Shown here: in pieces, positions 46,408-58,460 of the stretch | Layout of the letters: each line of letters starts with the position of its first letter | Numbering within the stretch: position 1 is the stretch's first letter | Assembly (NCBI GenBank): GCA_024305405.1 | Contig: JAKNDB010000098.1 | Coordinates: forward strand, 434,001-498,000 | Length of the DNA: 64,000 bases | Source of the DNA: Dirofilaria immitis | Lineage: Eukaryota; Nematoda; Chromadorea; Rhabditida; Onchocercidae | Direction of reading: 5' to 3' | Made by a program: the position numbers and the translations under genes | The notes under the pieces: model-generated | Database searches by the model: none | What the model saw: the letters and a program-made list of their open reading frames with translations, nothing else | Told to the model about the DNA's origin: nothing

Positions 46408-48344
46408 AAAGGAAAAATTAAAAAAAAAAATTGGGACAAGTATCAGTTCCAACACATGTCATAATTCCCACCCTTATTATATGTTATCATCATGAACGAT
46501 GTATGTCATCCATTCCGAACAATTTTAATCCTAAATTATCGAATACAACGATAAATTATGAAACAAATTTTACAAAATTTATCATCAAACATAAACGAAT
46601 GTTATGATATCCAATGTGGTGAAGAATCATTTATATAATCTTCTTTGTTCCCTATAACAAGGCTTACTTACGTTCAGTGTTTAAAATGTCGGAATCTATG
46701 CTAATTGTTTGGAATGTCTAACGATCGAAGCTTTTCTGCATGTTTCTATATTGTCCATTTCTCATTCTTTGTTTAATAATTAGACCTTTCGTATAACTAA
46801 TTTACAACAAGCCATCAACCGTACAAGAACCAAGAATCACTGACACAAAAATGAGCTTCATGTGGTTAATTGGCATGTTTCAAGTGGTTGTTTCTTTTTT
46901 TTTCACTTGCAGTCAATCGTCGTTTCCGCCACTCTTGCATTAATAATTTCATTTGAATTTTTCATTTTAAACTCAATATTTTACTTGCATTGTTAGAATT
47001 TCTTCTGCTTACTCTATCTATTAAATGTAATTATTAGCGAATAAAGTTCATTGCGATCAACAAGTTTATACTCGAAGTTTCATTACTCAGATTTGAAATC
47101 ACAACAAAGGAAATTATTTCCCTAACGTATCTCCCGACAAGAAGAAAATTTTTCTGCAATAGTCTTCATTTATTTGCATGACTAGAAGTAATGAAATCGT
47201 GAAATGAAATGAATAGATTATTTTAAGTAGTTTGGGAAGTTGATGACTATTAATCTTTATTTATGTTTCTGTTCGGGAATACTGAATTAGGTCATATGTC
47301 TTGAAGAATTAAGGGAATTTTTTTTTTTTTATTTTAGACATTGTTTTATATCTAAGAAATAGCAGGTTAAAATAATTGAAATGAAATATTTACATTTGGC
47401 GCAAGGGTTGATGTCCGATTTATTCACCAAAAAAGATTTGTTCATTTTTTTCTATGTTTAATACAAGATAATCTTTTCATTGTTTTGATTGGAACTAATG
47501 CGACAAAATGTTAATTGCTTTATCGGACATGGCAATAATTTCCAACTGAGCAGCACAAATGAATCATTCATTAAAATCATTTATGTCAATTTTATAATAT
47601 CCCTGTTTCCATATTGCCCATTTTATTGAAAATCAAATCCTATCGATATGAACTTAAATATTGAATGCAATCAAATCATAATAGAGAATTACATATTGCC
47701 AATGCTATCATCACTTCTTGCTTATAAACTGCCAAATAATCTTCATCTCTTCCATTTATTCTTCGTTTAATTGCTAAAACTCATTGATATCAATACAATA
47801 TATCACCAATGGTTTTCTAATTTTTCTACTAATTTATAGACTGAAAATTAATCAGACAGATTAATGACGGCAGTGACAACAATAAGCAAAATTGGCCAAA
47901 TATCTGACGAAATATTACAAAAATGCGTGTATTAAACAATTTTGAAAATGAATTCGTGATATTATTTAAATTTTATTGCTGTAAAATAAAAAAAAGAATT
48001 CATTAATTAGGCAAAAATGAGCGAAATTTCAATAATAATCTTCTTCTATTATGGATACGAAATAACAACTAACTACGATTTAATGCGAAAGAATAGCAGA
48101 TGGAAAATGGAAATAGGAAAGACAAAGCAACAAGAAGTATTTTCTACTGTTTTATAAAACTAACTTAGTTTGAAAGAAGCGAGATTAAGCAACAGAAGTT
48201 AGCTAATTCATCAAAAAGTATTAAAGGAAAGTATGAAGGAAACTGAGCTATTTATATTTTCATCCGTCAACAATACATGCTATATACTAATTGTCCTAAC
48301 ATTTCTCATTTTGCTTTACCAAATGCTGAGACATTTAGCAAATA
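46408..48344. other. Spacer between the convergent genes: nothing firm
   Basis: No supported gene. A short ATG frame at 46851 encodes a signal-like peptide (MSFMWLIGMFQVVVSFFF) ending at a TTCACTTGCAG sequence, and a one-helix frame lies at 48233-48418. Neither has further support. Confidence 0.5.
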
Positions 48345-48350
48345 TTTATT
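48345..48350 (-). terminator. Candidate glycogen synthase polyadenylation signal
   Basis: AATAAA on the - strand, 226 bases past the stop codon. A plausible 3' UTR length, but unproven in AT-rich sequence. Confidence 0.35.
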
Positions 48351-48575
48351 CTTTGCTTATAAAAAATAAGAAATTAAATAAGAAAATGTCACACTTCTCT
48401 GTTATCATTTTAATATAAATTGTAACATTGGCTATTGTCATTTATGAATAATCATTGCAACACATAATTCGTTTCATTTTTCCTTCTCTTAGTAAAAACT
48501 TCTTACATCGACTGAAACTGATAACTGCATTATGGTAGGTGTTAAAAGACATACGAAGTCTAATGTTGGCAGTAA

Positions 48576-48714
48576 TTATTCATCACTTTCATCGGAATCA
48601 TCGATTAAACTTGTGCGACGACTTTGTGATGCCGATGGTACTTTGCCAATATTATTGTCGATTATTTCATCAAGATTTGGATGCAATCTTTCTAGTGCCA
48701 TTCTTCTTGCTTCT
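48576..48714 (-). CDS. gsy-1: Glycogen synthase exon 12 (C-terminal regulatory tail)
   Basis: 139 nt encoding [19 protein letters not shown], then [18 protein letters not shown] and TAA. The RRTS sequence followed by acidic residues resembles a regulatory phosphorylation cluster; the tail is far shorter than in vertebrate muscle glycogen synthase. Confidence 0.95.
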
Positions 48715-51700
48715 CTATAATAGTATAAATATCTTCTGTACAAAAAGTGATATTTGATTTAAATAACCTAATTTAAGAAATTCAATTTGAACAATTAACA
48801 TTTTGACCCATTACTACTGTTAACAAATGAAGTACTGAAAAGATTTGGTTGCAATAACTGTTTAATGATGAAATTATAGAGCACGAAGATATCATGTTTT
48901 CTTCATTATGCTTCATCATTTCTTTATCATGCTTTCATTACTTCATTATGCTTTTACAAAATTCCAGACTATTAAATGAAAGTTTCTTAAAAACACTTCT
49001 AATGTTAAGTGCTTAATTTTAAAAACACTTCACAGTTATACGATAATTATAACTGAGTCAAACAAACCTGTAAAATACTCCCAAATTTTTCCAATCTAGG
49101 AGTTGACTTAACCGTTCCGTGCGATTACGCATTATGATACGTTGACGCCGTGAAAGGCCGCAAAAGTCATATAGCACTTGAGCTAACTCGCGTATTGAAC
49201 CTTCGCAATCTTTAAACCGACGATCTACTACGTAAATACCGTATGATGCGGCATCCATCACGTTTTCCTTAAAGTTTTGATAACAATATTTCCATTAACT
49301 GGGATGATCAGTTTATCAATAAACTGCTAATAATATTACACGTTAATGTATTCTTAGCTCAAATTCCAAGCCTTATTTAAATTCAACAAATTATTTTGAT
49401 CTCCATTTGTTAATAATAATAATCATTATTGAAAAAAGTTGATGAATTTAAGAAATATATGGTGTAATATATAATATCTCAAGTGGTACCAAATGAATAA
49501 ATTTGAAGACGATAAATGAGCAATCAGACCTGTATGAAACAACCGAAACCGGAGAGATTCGTAGATACAGATGGCACTCCCATCACCGTACATTCTGCTG
49601 GAGTATAGCCCCAAGGTTCATAGTAACTTGGAAAGACGCCGATGTGACATCCGCGAACAAACTCTTCATAGTCAAGACCTATTAGCGGTGAAACTGATGA
49701 CAAGAATTCTGTAAATCAACCTAACATTATATTTATCATCAAAACGATCAATAAAGATTTAGAAATTCGAACACAAACTATAAATGATAGTATTCGATTC
49801 GATCGGGTCCGCTTTAATTCAATCAGTATGTATTACATAATTTGATTACGTATTATTATGTTTTATAATCCGATCACATAAGCAAATGTAAGAAATTATT
49901 TCTTACCTGGATGGAAAATAACCTTAACTCGATCACTAGAATTGTTGATAAGTTGTGTTCGCCGAAGAGCACTTAAAACGTGATCAGATGGATCCAGCAT
50001 ATTATGAGTACAGACTGGCGGCAATTCACGTTTCGCCGTTGCCATAATGCATCGTTTTAGCTAGAAACTTCATATTGATTAATGATTTCATCTTTGCAAT
50101 CATTCAAAAGATTTTTTGCTGCAAAAAAAATCTAATTAATTTGCCATAACGTTGAACTTCGTCATATTAGCAGCGATGGAGAAGAAACGAAGCATGATTT
50201 TTTCATAAGTAAATGTTGTTGTTTACTAAGTTGTAGAACGATTAATGCGATATGACAGTTCAATTATCAGAATGATGCATGATACATGATCAAATCGTTT
50301 CAATCAAACGATCGTCGCTTAAAACATTCAATTAATAGATCAGTGAATTTTGATGTTTAACTTTGTTAGCTATAATAATCATGCTTCAATGTTTCGCAGT
50401 GCATCAGTGCTAGAAAAATAGTTAGACGAATTTTCACTGTTCCTAATAGGAATCAATTAAGTTTATTTTAGGGTTTTTCAATTTGTTACGGGAAATCATT
50501 AATTATTGATTCTAAACCAATATCATCACAACAACTCAAAATATGCCCGTATGTGACCTAGAATGTCTAAAATGGTTATATAAATCTGACCTGAATCCGC
50601 TCGGTAGGTAACAGTAATTCATCTTTGTTCAAAATATGTCCTTTAAGGCATGATTCGAACATTCTCACAGCAATATTTTCTTTAATTTTATCAATCGATT
50701 CTCGTAATTGCTTCGTTACTGCTTGACCTTTCAGTGATTCAACATTGAATGAATTTGCCGCAGCTGAATGGATGGTTCCAGTATAATTAAATGAAAAATA
50801 AAACTTACAAGATGTGAAAACAGTAATAATTGATTTGAACAGAAATCAAATGTTCTGGATATCAATTTGTAAAATAGGTTTCGAATTAGAGTATTATTTG
50901 TTTCTCAGTGTACTGTCGATGTTATAATGAAAGATAATATATCAGGTCTCGTTTGCTTTGCTCTAGGGAGTTAGTTTCACTAGAATATCCGATTTCGGTC
51001 CATATTTATCGATGAGCAATATACAATGCATATTTGATAATTAACTAACAAATATTGCGATATACTGACATCTGATATTTATGTCTTACGTGATGTAGTG
51101 ATGATATTACTAATGAAAGTATATCTTTTTGATGTCACCTGATATCTCAATGATCTCATAATGTAAAGGAATTTATGCATAAACTAAATGAAATACAAAC
51201 CAGGATAAATGATAAAAGCGACCACAGTGACATCACGATAACGTGGATCAACGGTTGTCTTCAGGTAATGATTTAACCTAGCCAAGGATTCAATAAATAT
51301 ATCACCACCTTTATTAATAAATTCATAACGTCCTGCAGTAAACATGTACAATGTTTTGTCCAAATCAAAATCATAATGGCCATGGAAATGTCCTCGTATG
51401 AAATTGTTGATTTTTCTTTCGCTATGGCATGCAAATTCTGCAGCATAAATTTTAATTTTTTTGTTTCGTTCATCTCATATGATTTATATTACTTCATCTC
51501 AGTTGCTCTGTTTATATATTTCGATTCGACCAAAAAATTATATTAGATAACTGATTATGAGATCAATGTTAAATGTTATAAAATCGTTGAAACACTAGAA
51601 AACAAAAAACTTGAGCGAGCATCAGAGAAAATCAAAAGGTACATATCAAAAGTTATTTGATATGATTACCTTGACCTTCTTCAAAGATAATTTGAAATGT

Positions 51701-54700
51701 ATAAGCCCCAATCAAGCAATCTTCTTGAATTTCGATTAAGAGAAGATATTTCTGGAATATTGGATTAGGATTCGAATAATTGTTACCCTACTTGACTAAC
51801 TCAAACAGCAACAGTTGAGTGGCGGTAGAATAGTTTACGCGAAGTACAGTCCAGAAATAAGTAATTGAAGAAAAAATATTTACATGTACGATTTATTACC
51901 TCTTTCAATCAGAACGCTTGTACGAACGAACTAATAATAAATGATTTTTATTTTTGATTCTAAGTTTTCGGAAGTAAATTCAAGACTATAGCTTTTTATT
52001 TCTATTTCAACTAATTCTTAGATTTCTCCTTCCTTTCTTTTCAAAACTTTGTTTTCATTAAGAGGTAATTTGAATTCAAAAGCTATGAAAATCAATTTAG
52101 CCTTGATTGTGCGCAATGCTACATGCATGCCGTTAGATAATCACAAAAATTTTTAGAAAAAGAGAAGGAAAATAAATTCGTCATCTTTTGCATATGTTTT
52201 TATTTAAAGTTTCAAAAGGTGTCATATCATCTCTCCCATCTCAGTTCTTTCTTAAAAATTAGATGGCAAAAATGGGCCGAAAATGAGTAAGTAGTCTGTA
52301 GTTTAAAGAAATGGTTTAAATAAGATTAATGCTAACATTTTATTTATTTATAATATTTCTGATGAAGAATAATCCTTCCTCTAGTATTGTAAATTAAGGC
52401 CTTAGTCACTACTCTTAAAGCAAAACATACTTTTCTGATTTTTCCCATTTTAGTATGAGTTACAATTTTTAAGAAATAATAAAGTGACAAGAAATGTCAC
52501 ATAAAACGAGGAAAAATAACCTGAAATTCATGCAAAGCAGCAAATTTAACAACATTCAAACCGTTCGGTGTCAAAATATCCGGTTTCTGATGGATTAAAT
52601 GTTCTGCTTCAATACCCGTTATTTCACTAACAGTAGTAAAAACGTGTGCCATATGACATGCTGCTCGCTCCATGCAATACTGATGATAAATCTAGAAATT
52701 TCAAAAATTAAATCATTCATACTTTTTAGTTTTTCAGAGCCTATGACAACACCATAGAAATTCTTCCCTCAAATTATCTTTCAAGGTATTCAAATGCTGT
52801 AATTCATGGATTTCATAATGAATTAATTACAATATATCTATCATAAAGAGCATTTAATTAAAAAGAACACTGGACTGGTAAAACTGTTGAATGATTGGCA
52901 TTTATTCATTCTATCACTAATTATCAATAAAATACAACTTAAATTAAATGAGCTTATAAAGAGTTTCGCAAATATGACATTTCAAAATTAAAATGATCGA
53001 TAAAATTATTGCCGACTTTGCAAACGTCATTAAACTTATCAGTAACATATAAACCGATAAAAAATCACCTTCCGTTTTCCAGCTTCTTCATCCAAATTGA
53101 ATCGATCAATGTTGTTATAAAGATCACTGCCGCCTGCTGCTAAATGTCGTCCCAACAAGGTAGCATGTGTAGTATATATTAAGGCAACGTCAAGATTCCA
53201 AAGTTTTGCATTGATCAATCCAACACCTTAATAGAAATTAGACCTATGGATGATTTAACGATATCTTATAACATCAGAAGCGATATTTAATATAGCATAC
53301 TTTTTGCTTACCACCGTACTTTATAGGATACTGGCTTCTTAAAATAAGTTAGTAAAATGAAATTGGAGATCGTTTTCGTTGTTTTTTAATTTTTTTAGAA
53401 ATTCTAACAAAATTCCCAGATAGGATTTGCTTTATCGTGGTATAGAAATCGAAGGAATTATGTTCTGGTAAAAAAATGATAAGTTTTCAAAAATTTTCGA
53501 CGAAGTCGTATAGCAAACATTATTGCTTTATCAGACCATTTCATCAAGATCAAGAGTTTGTTCACTTTTGAAGAATGATTCATAGAAAATCTATCTTCTG
53601 AATACAGCATTGCTTCAAGTATGTCAAACTTTGATTTATTCTAATAAAAATGAGAAAAAGTAATACATACTAGCTTGCCATTCATGAAAATGTGCAACAA
53701 CCAAACTATGATAGCCAGAATTTTTGTATGAATCCAAAAATGTTTCAAAAAATGGCAACCATGAAACCAAGGATCACTGCATCGTTTGATTCGATATCCT
53801 CATGTGGCACTCCAATTTGGCATCTGAAAATGCAATTAGATTGTATATAATGAATAAAGAAAAAGAGAAATATTTGTATGTAATCAAATGAGAAGAAATA
53901 AAAAGATAGGAAGTTATCCAAATATTACATTCTACGAAGATCATCAACATTTTATATACTAAATTATCTTTTTTATCCTCCCAAAAATAATGGTAAGAAT
54001 TAATAAGTTTCCATTTATCAGAATATGCAACTATTATTATCTTTTTGCTTATCAGTGTAACCTAACCTCTCAAAAAGCTCGTGCTTCCATTCATTCATTT
54101 TCATAGATCCCGAACCCAAATCGAATAATACCACTTTTGGATAACCATCGATTAGCCATCGTCCATAAACTGCCTGAAAATTCTTCTCTGAAGTAAAATA
54201 AATGAATCAAAAGGAATTCGTCCTAATTATGATGACACCTATCTAAAACCATACCTGAAGGATATCACATTGTTTACCTTGAAACCACCTTCCTTCATTT
54301 TGTGAATAGCCGTTGCGATGTGACGACTCTCAGGTGCAATTTGTTCTACTTCTAATTGCCATTTTCCTTCACGCAATGGGCCTAACATGCAGTACTGATC
54401 TCCGTATTCTTCTGTACTTATAGCCGCTTTGCTACGTAATACCGTATAGATGCCACCAACCTGTCAAAGATTATTTAGTAGAGAAGAGCTATCTGGACTG
54501 TCTAGATGTCATTTTTCGAAATTTCATAAATTATTTGAAAACGAGAAATTTCTGGTTAGAGTAGGATTGCAAGGACAATTTGGAAATATGATGAAGCATT
54601 CTTGATTGAGATTAATACAATCTCAATATAATTTCTCTTCCTTCTCTTCTGCAAATAGATTTCAGAAATGATCATTTATTCAGCAAAAATAATCAAACTC

Positions 54701-55729
54701 GAAGAATAGGTCGATTTTGCGATTTATTTTTCTCAAATTCTGTTTATTTACCTATATCACTTTTTCTTTTAATTTTTTATAGTAAAATAATCACGCCAAT
54801 ATCGATTTCTAAGCAATTATACCATAGTTCTGAACCGATAGCTTAATAAATTTATATCACTCAAATTAATATCAAAAATATTTCCTCGTGATTATCTGTT
54901 CTAATTATAAAGCTACATAATATATAATACTCAGGGATGATATACTACTCTGAATGTTTCATAATGCAGATATTTTGGAATTATGCGGCTCAAAATCAAT
55001 TCAATTATGAACGTCTTTTTCTTTGCTTCTTCAGTTACCTAATTTTTTAGGAATTTAATTATTCTTCATTTGATTTTTATTTGGTTCATCAGAATCGTTC
55101 TATTATCTGATTTTTCTCTATTCATAATTTTAAGGTTATTTTTATCCGTGGATTTTATATCTTTTTAGAAACTCATTTCACATATGTCGGACCTCAACAT
55201 AATGAAAGATAAAAATTTTATAAAATATGTAAATTAACACTCTTCATTAATCCTCAACGCTTTCTCATTTGATCAATAATCAGCAGAAAAAATTAAAATT
55301 TGAAAGCTGCACTATTGTCTGTCCACTCAATAATCTTTGATTCAATCATAAAGAATTCAATCCGTGTAAACAATGAAAAGAAAAATCTAATTGAATCAGA
55401 TCTATTACTGGAGTTCCATTATTTGGCATTTAAAACGTTATTTTGAATTTGGAATTATAATTGAATTAAAAATTTCAGTGAAGCAATGAAGTTAAAGCAA
55501 AAGCAGCTTTTATTCCATAAGTATAGACAGGTCTGTCTGACTTGATTCACAAATTCCATACTTTATTAGCAACTTCCCATGAACATTCGAAAACGCAACG
55601 TCCTTCTCGTCGTGCCGTTTCACCGCCATCCATACGAATCAGTTTCGATTGCTCGATGTTCATCCCGGCCAATGTCATCTCAATTTTCGATCTTGACAGC
55701 GACCGCAACATATGTCCTCGTTCAGCCAT
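48576..55729 (-). CDS. gsy-1: Glycogen synthase (GT3 family), 12 exons
   Basis: Transfers glucose from UDP-glucose to the growing alpha-1,4 chain of glycogen in the cytosol. Exons in coding order: 55729-55562, 54460-54278, 54173-54067, 53823-53671, 53226-53069, 52691-52521, 51437-51201, 50763-50591, 50060-49907, 49708-49530, 49267-49068, 48714-48576. All junctions are GT-AG. Length is about 673-674 residues, normal for nematode enzymes. Seen: the N-terminal UDP-glucose loop [14 protein letters not shown], the catalytic pair in EPWGYTPAE, and the intact Arg cluster [15 protein letters not shown] that senses glucose-6-phosphate and phosphorylation. Ser-rich regulatory ends RSLSRS (N) and [15 protein letters not shown] (C) are present. 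Two frame breaks, at 53747-53752 and 51411-51415, lie in homopolymers inside conserved exons. Intron lengths are about 100-1,100 bases; no genes were seen inside them. Confidence 0.97.
49068..49267 (-). CDS. gsy-1: Glycogen synthase exon 11 (glucose-6-phosphate sensor helix)
   Basis: 200 nt encoding [40 protein letters not shown] and WKNLGVFYR. The Arg-rich helix is the allosteric switch of eukaryotic glycogen synthases and is complete. Phase 0 in, phase 2 out. Confidence 0.97.
49530..49708 (-). CDS. gsy-1: Glycogen synthase exon 10 (catalytic Glu pair)
   Basis: 179 nt encoding [40 protein letters not shown] and [11 protein letters not shown]. It contains the family E-x7-E motif that contacts the donor glucose. 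Confidence 0.98.
49907..50060 (-). CDS. gsy-1: Glycogen synthase exon 9
   Basis: 154 nt encoding [40 protein letters not shown] and [11 protein letters not shown], matching the domain-hinge region of animal enzymes. Ends in phase 1. Confidence 0.96.
50591..50763 (-). CDS. gsy-1: Glycogen synthase exon 8
   Basis: 173 nt encoding [20 protein letters not shown] and the helical insertion ending LLLPTERIQ. Acceptor ccattcag; phase 1 to 0. Confidence 0.96.
51201..51437 (-). CDS. gsy-1: Glycogen synthase exon 7, with a frame break
   Basis: 237 nt. It encodes NLHAIAKEK and then, one frame over, [40 protein letters not shown] and [11 protein letters not shown]. The break falls in a 5-base T run on the + strand at 51411-51415 (A run on the coding strand). 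One missing base explains it, and with that base the exon phase matches both neighbours. Confidence 0.93.
51438..52520 (-). other. Glycogen synthase intron 6: nothing seen
   Basis: About 1.1 kb of AT-rich intron without open frames of note. Confidence 0.7.
52521..52691 (-). CDS. gsy-1: Glycogen synthase exon 6
   Basis: 171 nt, exactly 57 codons, encoding [40 protein letters not shown] and [17 protein letters not shown]. Near-identical to other animal glycogen synthases. Confidence 0.98.
53069..53226 (-). CDS. gsy-1: Glycogen synthase exon 5
   Basis: 158 nt encoding [40 protein letters not shown] and [11 protein letters not shown], including the TTHATLLGR family signature. Confidence 0.98.
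53671..53823 (-). CDS. gsy-1: Glycogen synthase exon 4, with a frame break
   Basis: 153 nt encoding [25 protein letters not shown] and then, in another frame, [25 protein letters not shown]. The break sits in the A run 53747-53752 on the + strand (T run on the coding strand). Two missing bases, or one extra, would explain it. No GT-AG intron restores the frame here. Confidence 0.92.
54067..54173 (-). CDS. gsy-1: Glycogen synthase exon 3
   Basis: 107 nt encoding [20 protein letters not shown] and [11 protein letters not shown], matching the vertebrate VYFGRWLIEGGPLVVLLDVG region. Acceptor ttttcag; ends in phase 2. Confidence 0.97.
54278..54460 (-). CDS. gsy-1: Glycogen synthase exon 2 (UDP-glucose loop)
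   Basis: 183 nt encoding [40 protein letters not shown] and an end at KEGGFK. The glycine pair binds the nucleotide-sugar phosphates. Confidence 0.98.
54461..55561 (-). other. Glycogen synthase intron 1: nothing seen
   Basis: 1.1 kb of AT-rich intron, the largest in this gene; no open frame or repeat of note. Confidence 0.7.
55562..55729 (-). CDS. gsy-1: Glycogen synthase exon 1 (start)
   Basis: 168 nt from ATG (AAGATGG context) to GCTAATAAA|gtatgg. It encodes [20 protein letters not shown] and, after a basic-acidic stretch, [16 protein letters not shown]. The RSLSRS sequence occupies the place of the N-terminal regulatory sites 2/2a of vertebrate enzymes. The start was chosen as the first in-frame ATG after the splice acceptor. 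Confidence 0.95.
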
Positions 55730-55743
55730 CTTCACAGCAAAAG

Positions 55744-55751
55744 CTAAAAAA
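55744..55751 (-). promoter_or_regulatory. Probable spliced-leader trans-splice acceptor of glycogen synthase
   Basis: TTTTTTAG on the - strand lies 14 bases before the ATG. No upstream coding exon is needed, so an SL1-type trans-splice to this acceptor is the simplest reading in a nematode; a cis-spliced untranslated exon is the alternative. Confidence 0.5.
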
Positions 55752-58352
55752 TATAGCATTAATTTCGAACAATATGATGATCTAATACCTTTTATTATTT
55801 CGCAAAAATTGCAGGCGATGCAGTGTGAAAAATTGTAATTGTCAAGCAAAATTTTTAGTCAAATTCAAATTATTTAATCAAAAAAAGTATATTTTAGAAA
55901 TTTAGACAAAAATAGGTTTAAGAAAAGCAAAATCAAGAAGTCGAAAAAGCTCATATGATCCCATTTTAATAATCAATTAGCCGCAAGTGAAATTAAAAAT
56001 GAGCGATTGCAAAATTCATAAAATATGTGTTGTTGTTAAAGTTGTTGAACGGGAAATTGAGAAGAAAACGAAAAATTGCTCTGCTCTAAAGAACATCAGC
56101 AGTTGTTATGTTCTCTTTAAAATAAATAAAAATATTTCAAATTGTGATTTCAATCAATTCAACTAGGAATTAAGCAAAGCAAATAGTAAATAATCGCAAT
56201 TTTTAAATATTTCAATTATAAGAAAAAGTTTTCCTTTTAATTATTTCCAAAATTTTTTCTCTTCTGTGTCTTTAGGAGGTTTAGGCTTTAACGAAAGAAA
56301 TTGTTAGAAAGTAAATGAGCACATAAGTTTATTTGATTTTTTCGACGAGTTATGTAATTTATTTCTTTTAAATTAACATTATGATTTATTAATTTTAAAT
56401 TTGTTAAGTACTAATGATAACAGATAGTTAAAAATAAATTTTTCTAACTAAGAACTAAGATATTTATGTGAGCAATGTTAAGAAAACTTTGGAAAATTAT
56501 ATTTTTATTTTTAAAATTGCTTATTTCACATACCAGCATCATTCATTGCCTTGTTTCTTTCTAATTTCCTCAAAGAATATTCTGTATTTAATTGCCATAT
56601 CATGTTTGATAACTTAACGCTTGAAGTTTTCTTTCATTCTTCTTTTATCAGTTGAACTGAGCTTATTATTTTTAAACTGTAAAATGCTACTAAATATGGA
56701 GTGTGAAGAAATAAGATTGAAAAATATTTAAGTCATTAAAATTGAAATGATAATAAAGGAAGTTTTAAATGAAAAAAATCAATTATAGATCAAAAAGAAA
56801 ATATATTTAAAAAGAGACTCATATTTAAGGACAAAGAAATATAGTTACCTTATATTTCGTGATAATTTTGCAAAAAAATAATTCTTGGAATGATTAAATA
56901 ATATAAATTATTGAGCTAAGAGAAGTCAATTAAAGGCATGGCATCAGCTGTTTAGCTTGATGCGAAGTTAATGTTATTACATATAGAATGCTTTACAATC
57001 AACAATTTCGGTGATAACTGCGCTAAAAATCAATGATTTTTTTTTGCATAAAACAAGAAGCATTATTGGATAAGATGAAATTTTGAAGAGCTGAACGAAA
57101 TATTTAAAAATCTTTTCGGTTTTAAAATTAATTAAAAGTGATCGGCAAACAAAAAAGAAATTATTGTGCATTGACCTTTTGGCCAAAATTAAGAAGAAAT
57201 ATGTAATAAATTATCTTGATCATTTATGTAAAAAAAAACGAGCTTCTTATGAAACAAATTTCGAATACTAATCTCGACAATAGCTTTCCTTTCTTTTTTT
57301 GGAGTGTCTGAGAAAAAACGAGATAAGTGATAAAATGATACTGTAGGTAAGTAGCAAAGTCAAAGAGTATGCTGTCGTGATTTGAGAGCGAAGTGTTTTC
57401 GATATTTTTGATGAAGTGAAAATCTCTAGCTATCTTGATTTGCGTAGGATTCTAACGGATTATAGATTCAAAGGTCACACCTACGTTAAAAAATTTTCTC
57501 TCACTTCCTTATTATTTAAATTACTTGATTATGTGCGGTTACGAAGTATATAGCCAATCACTCAGATTTATTGATGAGAGGTGTTGTTTGCTGATGATGA
57601 AGTTTTTAAATTGTTTTATGAAAGATACAAGAATTATTACTGTTAAAGTTGCTCAGCTGAAGAGATTAATGTAAAAGAAACAAATTTTATAAAAAGATAC
57701 GAACGATTTAAATGTATAAAGGGATTTTAATTAAATCTTAAATAATATGTTATAAAGACAGAAACTCTTATAAGTTATCAGAACAATATTTAATCGATCA
57801 ACTGTTCATTTGATAATTGCACAAATGGAATATATTCATATTTTTGTTGTCAGCAATTAATAAGATTATTTCTTATCTATTTATTATACTTTTTAATACC
57901 TTTTTTGGACCTGTTCTTCAAAATCCAAAAAAGGAATAATTAAAATTCAAAGTCATATTAGAAATAAAATAATGAAGAAAGAAACTATCTCAGAATCTTC
58001 TAAGCATCTACAAGAATGAATAATGATTATTTTTATCATTAACTCAGATGATTTTTCATATTCATTGATAGGAAACGGAAAGAAATGATAAAAGAGATAT
58101 CAATAAAACTGTGAAGAAAAAAATGGAAAAAGTAGAAACGAATAAAAGTGGCAGTGCAAGGAAACGTCATTAGAATTCCTCTCATCTATCGATGCATTCA
58201 TCATCATTTATACATACATATGTATTGCATGTGGTGGGTGTGCATACGTGTTTGTGTGTATCTGAAAAATTACTGCATAGTATCCGCGGTGTTGATATGT
58301 TTATTCCTGGTAGTGATAAATGACAGTCTAGTCCGATTGAGAACAGATAGCT
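55752..58352. other. Spacer upstream of glycogen synthase: no gene seen
   Basis: AT-rich intergenic DNA expected to hold the glycogen synthase promoter. It contains an 11-bp inverted repeat (57899-57909 with 57924-57934, CCTTTTTTGGA type, 14-nt loop). No open frame with coding character. Confidence 0.6.
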
Positions 58353-58460
58353 GGAACCATCTATCACTAATGTTCAATACATCCAATTTTTTTTGTATTG
58401 TGTTCGGGAACCATCTATCACTAATGTTCAATACATCCAATTTTTTTGCATTGTGTTCGG
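58353..58460 (+). repeat. 54-bp tandem duplication
   Basis: The unit beginning GGAACCATCTATCACTAATG and ending TTGTGTTCG occurs twice in direct succession with only a T-run length change and one substitution, so the duplication is recent. Confidence 0.95.

Noticed and set aside
55542..55838. + strand open frames over glycogen synthase exon 1
   Set aside because: Antisense shadow of a well-conserved exon with correct splice sites.
57899..57934. 11-bp inverted repeat CCTTTTTTGGA ... TCCAAAAAAGG
   Set aside because: Could be a terminator-like hairpin in bacteria, but this is eukaryotic spacer DNA with no adjacent gene.
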